DNA of 25,033 nucleotides, taken from a virus. Location of the stretch: the IMG/VR virus record IMGVR_UViG_3300032896_000437, positions 1 to 25,033 of that record; one strand, 5' to 3'. The notes under the pieces are model-generated. The model had not been told where the DNA came from. It worked only from the letters and a program-made list of their open reading frames with translations, and searched no databases. Numbering within the stretch: position 1 is the stretch's first letter; every line of letters starts with the position of its first letter. Of the stretch, positions 22,168 to 25,033 are shown piece by piece. The position numbers and the translations under genes were made by a program.

Positions 22168-23600
22168 GGGGCTCGGTCTTCCGGCAGTGCTGGTGCCGCG
22201 ACCCGGAGACTGGCAAGAAGCTGCATGGCAAGTGCCCCAAGCTGCGGCAGAAGAGCCACGGTTCCTGGTGGGTGCGGTTCGACGCGCCGCGCTCGCGGGG
22301 GGAGCGCCGGCGGCAGCCGCTCGCGGGCCCGTTCCGGACGCAGCGCGAAGCTGAGGAGGAGCTCGCCACGGCGCTGGCGAGGATCGGCGGCGGCGGGTCG
22401 GCGCCGGACCGGTCGCTCAGGGTCGGCCCCTACCTGACCGCGTACGCCGCCGGCAAGGTGGACGTGAAGCCCCGGACCCAGGAGGCGATCCGCGAGGCCG
22501 TTGACCTGTACTGGAAGCCGGCACTCGGCCACCTGCGCCTGGTCGACCTGCGCGACCATCATGTCTCCGAGGCTGTCCGTGAGCTGATGAAGATCAACCG
22601 GCCGCTGGCGGACGGCGAGAAGCCCTCGGAGACGCTGCGCCGGCTGCTGGCCGTCCGGGCTGACGACGTGCGCCGCGAGTTGCCCGCTGGCGAGGTGAGG
22701 CACAAGAAGTCGACCAAGCCGCTGTCACCGGCGCGGATCCGGCGCGTGTTCGCCGTGCTGCACGCGGCGCTCGAGGCCGCCGTGCCGGGCAAGATCAGCG
22801 TGAACCCGTGCGACGGGGTGACCCTCCCGCGGGTGCCGAGGGTCCGGCCACTGCCCTGGTCGGCCGACCGCGAAGCGGCATTCTGGGCAGCACTCAAACG
22901 CAGCATGGCTGCCGCGGCCGGAGACCGGGATCTTACGACCGTGGAGAAACAGCGCGCGTGGGCTGACCCGCAGCTGCGCCCGTGCCCGGTCATGGTCTGG
23001 CTTCCCGCGCATACCGGCCGGTTCCTGGACTTCACCGAGCAGGCGGGCGAGCGGCTGTTCGCCCTGTTCGCCCTGGTCGCCTACTGCGGACTGCGGCGTG
23101 ATGAGGTGGTCGGCCTGGGCTGGGCTGACCTTGACCTTGACCAGGGCATCGCCAGCATCCGGGAGACCGGCGGCGGAGACGGCCCGAAGAGCGAGTCAGG
23201 CACCCGCGCAGTCCCGCTCCCGGCCCCGGTCGCCACGGCACTGCGGGCCTGGCGCAAGCAGCAGGCCGCCGACCGCCTCGCCTGGGGGTCGGACTGGACC
23301 GACAACGGGCGCGTGTTCACGCGCGAGGACGGCACGGCCGTGCCTGGTCAGTGGGTTTCCACCCGGTTCGCAACGCTGGCCTTCCGGGCCGGCCTGCCGC
23401 CGGTCCGGTTCCACGATCTGCGGCATGGTGCGGCCAGCGTCTGCAAGGCTGCCGGGCTCGACTCGAAGTTCATCAGCGCCCTGCTGGGTCACTCGAGGAC
23501 GTCATTCACCGACAGCACTTACGTGCTGGTGTTTCCCGAGGTCGCCAAAGCCGCAGCCGAGGCGGCCGCGGCGGTCGTGCCCCGCGCCGACCGGATCTGA
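22164..23600 (+). CDS. int: Tyrosine-type integrase of the element
   Basis: A 478-residue phage-type integrase. The catalytic residues are complete: R311 (CGLRRDEVVGL), K342 (PKSESGTRAVPL), H417-R420-H421 (HDLRHGAASV), H443 (LLGHSR) and Y453 (STYVLVFPE). The N-terminal 60 residues are arm-binding and contain a Cys set (QCWCRDP, GKCPKL) that may bind zinc. The core-binding domain has an extra basic segment at about 140-190. The start GTG overlaps the XRE stop, so regulator and integrase share a transcript. It would recombine the element with its chromosomal attachment site, but no tRNA or obvious att core is in the window. Confidence 0.92.
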   Translation: MRGSVFRQCWCRDPETGKKLHGKCPKLRQKSHGSWWVRFDAPRSRGERRRQPLAGPFRTQREAEEELATALARIGGGGSAPDRSLRVGPYLTAYAAGKVDVKPRTQEAIREAVDLYWKPALGHLRLVDLRDHHVSEAVRELMKINRPLADGEKPSETLRRLLAVRADDVRRELPAGEVRHKKSTKPLSPARIRRVFAVLHAALEAAVPGKISVNPCDGVTLPRVPRVRPLPWSADREAAFWAALKRSMAAAAGDRDLTTVEKQRAWADPQLRPCPVMVWLPAHTGRFLDFTEQAGERLFALFALVAYCGLRRDEVVGLGWADLDLDQGIASIRETGGGDGPKSESGTRAVPLPAPVATALRAWRKQQAADRLAWGSDWTDNGRVFTREDGTAVPGQWVSTRFATLAFRAGLPPVRFHDLRHGAASVCKAAGLDSKFISALLGHSRTSFTDSTYVLVFPEVAKAAAEAAAAVVPRADRI

Positions 23601-23612
23601 GGGAAGGAAGGC

Positions 23613-23672
23613 GGGCAGGCAATCCTAGACTGCCCCCGGTGCAGATTCCAGCGCGCAGAGGCGCGTACGCGC
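23613..23672. other. Short hairpin and 12-bp palindrome downstream of int
   Basis: GGGCAG (23613-23618) pairs with CTGCCC (23630-23635) to give a weak hairpin after the integrase stop. GCGCGTACGCGC (23661-23672) is a perfect palindrome. This 85-base gap between int and the convergent GntR-HD gene is a usual place for an attP core or a bidirectional terminator, but nothing decides between them. Confidence 0.3.
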
Positions 23673-23685
23673 GCGTAGGTGAGAG

Positions 23686-24579
23686 CTACTCCCCCCGCGA
23701 CGACTCGCTCAGATAGGCGTCATTCCCTGGCCGCCGCAGCCAGCGCCGCTCATACGCTGCCCTGTGCCCGAGGTACCAGGCAGCGGGCGGGGTTGCGGTG
23801 ATCGCCTGCGCAAGATGCTTCGCCGCGTCGGTGCGCAGCGTCGGCAGCGCCGCCTCGCGCCACGGGCCGGCATCGTAGCCCTGCTCGATGTACTCATCAG
23901 CCTGCAAGATCAGCTCAAGCTTGTCCGCGTCGTGCGCGAGCTGCGCTTCCGTTGTCTCATTCGCTTCGTACTCTGCGACAAGACCCGCGATCAGTTTTGC
24001 CGCGTCGTCACTCAGTCCCGCGATCTGGCGGCCGGTGATCGCTTCGGCGTCGTGCACGGTTACGTATCCTCGCCCGACCGCGTCGATGTCGCCGGTCCGG
24101 GTTTCCTGCGTGTCGTGCACGAGGCACAGCGCAGCGGTGCGGGTAGCGTCCGCCCCGCTCTCCGCGGCCAGGATCATGCCCACCATCGCGGCCCGGAATG
24201 AATGCCCGGCAACGTCCTCCGGCTGCGTGATCCCCAGGTGGAACCATCCTGAGCGCGGCAAGACCTTTAGCTTCCCCATCTCGAACAGGAACATGGCCAG
24301 CCCGGCTAGCGGGTGATCCTGGTCTTCCGGCACGGGCAGGCCGGCCTGGTCACGCACCCATACGTGGGCACCGGGCCGGCTGGTGACGAAACCTTCGGTG
24401 CGCAGGACGCGGATGGCTGAGCCGATCGTCACCTTCGCCACGCCGAAGCGTTCGGCCAGCTCGCCCGTACTGGGCAGTTGTGCCCCGGGCTCTAGCTCGC
24501 CGGTGAGGATTGCGGCCCGGATGGATGCCGCGATCTGGACGTAGGGACGCCGCGGGTCGTCTGGGTCGATTGGCTGCAT
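23686..24579 (-). CDS. GntR regulator fused to an HD (YfbR/HDDC2-like) nucleotidase domain
   Basis: A 297-residue fusion. Residues 10-77 are a GntR winged helix (ASIRAAILTGELEPGAQLPS, then LAERFGVAKVTIGSAIRVLR). Residues about 90-235 are an HD domain of the YfbR/HDDC2 5'-deoxynucleotidase type: H126 (AGHSFR), H155-D156 with E159 (HDTQET) and D217 within AHDADKLE. Thus all metal ligands appear intact. GntR proteins of AICEs (KorSA type) normally end in a ligand-binding domain; here the ligand could be a deoxynucleotide or the protein may hydrolyse one. ATG at 24579 lies nine bases after TAGGCT, so the transcript is nearly leaderless. It is convergent with int and divergent from the HTH gene. 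Confidence 0.85.
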   Translation of the reverse strand: MQPIDPDDPRRPYVQIAASIRAAILTGELEPGAQLPSTGELAERFGVAKVTIGSAIRVLRTEGFVTSRPGAHVWVRDQAGLPVPEDQDHPLAGLAMFLFEMGKLKVLPRSGWFHLGITQPEDVAGHSFRAAMVGMILAAESGADATRTAALCLVHDTQETRTGDIDAVGRGYVTVHDAEAITGRQIAGLSDDAAKLIAGLVAEYEANETTEAQLAHDADKLELILQADEYIEQGYDAGPWREAALPTLRTDAAKHLAQAITATPPAAWYLGHRAAYERRWLRRPGNDAYLSESSRGE

Positions 24580-24587
24580 GGGTTCAA

Positions 24588-24694
24588 AGCCTACCTGTCT
24601 GGATAGGCCGTGTCTGCCCCGGCCGTGTTGACGGGCCGTTGTGGATAGGCTTACGCTCAGTCGCGGATAGCTGTGTCACCCATTCTGGATAGGC
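24588..24694. promoter_or_regulatory. Divergent promoters with phased GGATAGGC operator repeats
   Basis: Four GGATAG(G)C copies start at 24601, 24643, 24665 (GGATAGC) and 24687, so they are 42, 22 and 22 bases apart, close to whole helical turns. The minus-strand promoter for the GntR-HD gene has CAGACA (24616-24611) and TAGGCT (24593-24588) 17 bases apart, with the first repeat between them. The plus-strand promoter has TTGACG (24628-24633) and TACGCT (24652-24657) 18 bases apart, with the second repeat between them. The other two copies lie just downstream. The GntR protein is the natural binder. The repeats are seen directly; the binder is inferred. Confidence 0.6.
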
Positions 24695-24786
24695 GGCGCA
24701 GGCGGCAAACGGGAAGGCGGCGATATGGCGGCTGCCAGGATCATCTGCCGCCCGGACGCAGCCGGGCCTCTCCTGTTGTATTACTC

Positions 24787-24802
24787 GCTACATTACTGTA
24801 GC
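24787..24802. promoter_or_regulatory. GCTACA-4-TGTAGC inverted repeat before the small HTH gene
   Basis: GCTACA (24787-24792) and TGTAGC (24797-24802) are perfect inverse copies around TTAC, nine bases before ATG 24812. TACTGT inside it could be a -10 box. TTACTGT and the 8-mer ACTGTAGC are shared with the site upstream of the XRE regulator (21402-21420), suggesting one protein controls both genes. Confidence 0.5.
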
Positions 24803-24811
24803 GTGCGATGC

Positions 24812-25033
24812 ATGACGGATCTGACCGTACGGCAAGCCAGGGAACTGCTCGCCGCGTGGGCCGCTGACAAGGATGCGGTAGCGCGCAAGCGTGACGACGT
24901 GGTCCGTGCGGTGATCGCCGCCGGCGTCAGCAAGAACGAGGTGCACAAGGTGACGGGCATCGCGAGAACCACGATCGACCGCATCATCGGCTCCGGGCGC
25001 GCCTCATCCGCCAGCGAAGGCGCCACGGCATGA
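24812..25033 (+). CDS. Small HTH protein
   Basis: A 73-residue protein ending exactly at the last base of the window. An N-terminal charged helix (ARELLAAWAADKDAVARKRD) precedes a Fis/resolvase-like helix-turn-helix at residues about 33-60 (VIAAGVSKNEVHKVTGIART, then TIDRIIG). ATG at 24812 is preferred to ATG at 24725, because the upstream extension is poorly biased and contains the inverted repeat. It may be an activator or Cro-like partner to the element's repressors. Confidence 0.7.
   Translation: MTDLTVRQARELLAAWAADKDAVARKRDDVVRAVIAAGVSKNEVHKVTGIARTTIDRIIGSGRASSASEGATA

Noticed and set aside
1-25033. tRNA genes, CRISPR arrays and insertion sequences
   Set aside because: I looked for T-loop-like motifs, regular spaced repeats and transposase motifs and saw none. 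The repeats present are short operators or iterons rather than CRISPR units.

Overview
This window is high-GC, actinomycete-type DNA. Most starts and stops are coupled by ATGA or GTGA overlaps, third codon positions are strongly G/C, and several genes look leaderless behind TAnnnT -10 boxes. Nearly everything in it is accessory. It reads as an integrated mobile element, or a mosaic of two, combining traits of actinomycete integrative conjugative elements (AICEs), phages and phage satellites. The genus cannot be told from the sequence, and no rRNA, tRNA or CRISPR array was seen.

Left end (1-2600): the 3' part of an FtsK/TraB-type DNA translocase with a C-terminal winged-helix-like tail. It is followed directly by a dense cluster of CTGT(A/C)(A/G)C repeats resembling a cis-acting transfer locus, then two small hypothetical genes. 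Region 2645-8946 (minus strand): a phage tail and connector block with a 1152-residue tape measure protein, an HK97 gp10-like protein, several small unidentified genes and a coiled-coil protein. Region 9004-12178 (plus strand): a helix-turn-helix protein, a complete large terminase and two small genes. No portal, capsid, protease or major tail protein was recognised.

Region 12175-15052 (minus strand): a second, complete tyrosine recombinase next to a perfect 14-5-14 inverted repeat, a ribbon-helix-helix gene with a probable frame break, a zinc-motif protein that could be a small terminase, a DUF6919-like protein and a small Cys/His peptide. Region 15105-16095 (plus strand): a Phd-like/RelE-ParE-like toxin-antitoxin pair behind a good leaderless promoter, then a 36-residue hydrophobic peptide. 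Region 16200-16963: a chain of very small overlapping minus-strand genes.

Region 17028-20827 is a replication module: small gene, winged-helix gene, primase-polymerase and DUF927-like ATPase in one coupled operon. Immediately 3' of the ATPase is an iteron array built as a perfect 36-bp inverted repeat, the best origin candidate. Region 21033-25033 is the integration and control module: an excisionase, an XRE regulator and the main integrase, then a GntR-HD fusion regulator diverging from a small HTH gene. The control region between those two carries phased GGATAGGC repeats lying inside both divergent promoters.

Taken together, integrase, regulator, excisionase, prim-pol, ATPase and a 3' origin form a compact lysogeny and replication core like that of phage-inducible islands or prim-pol AICEs. 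The FtsK translocase would move DNA by conjugation, while the terminase and tail genes point to packaging or to interaction with a phage. Whether all of this is one hybrid element or two adjoining ones is the main open question.
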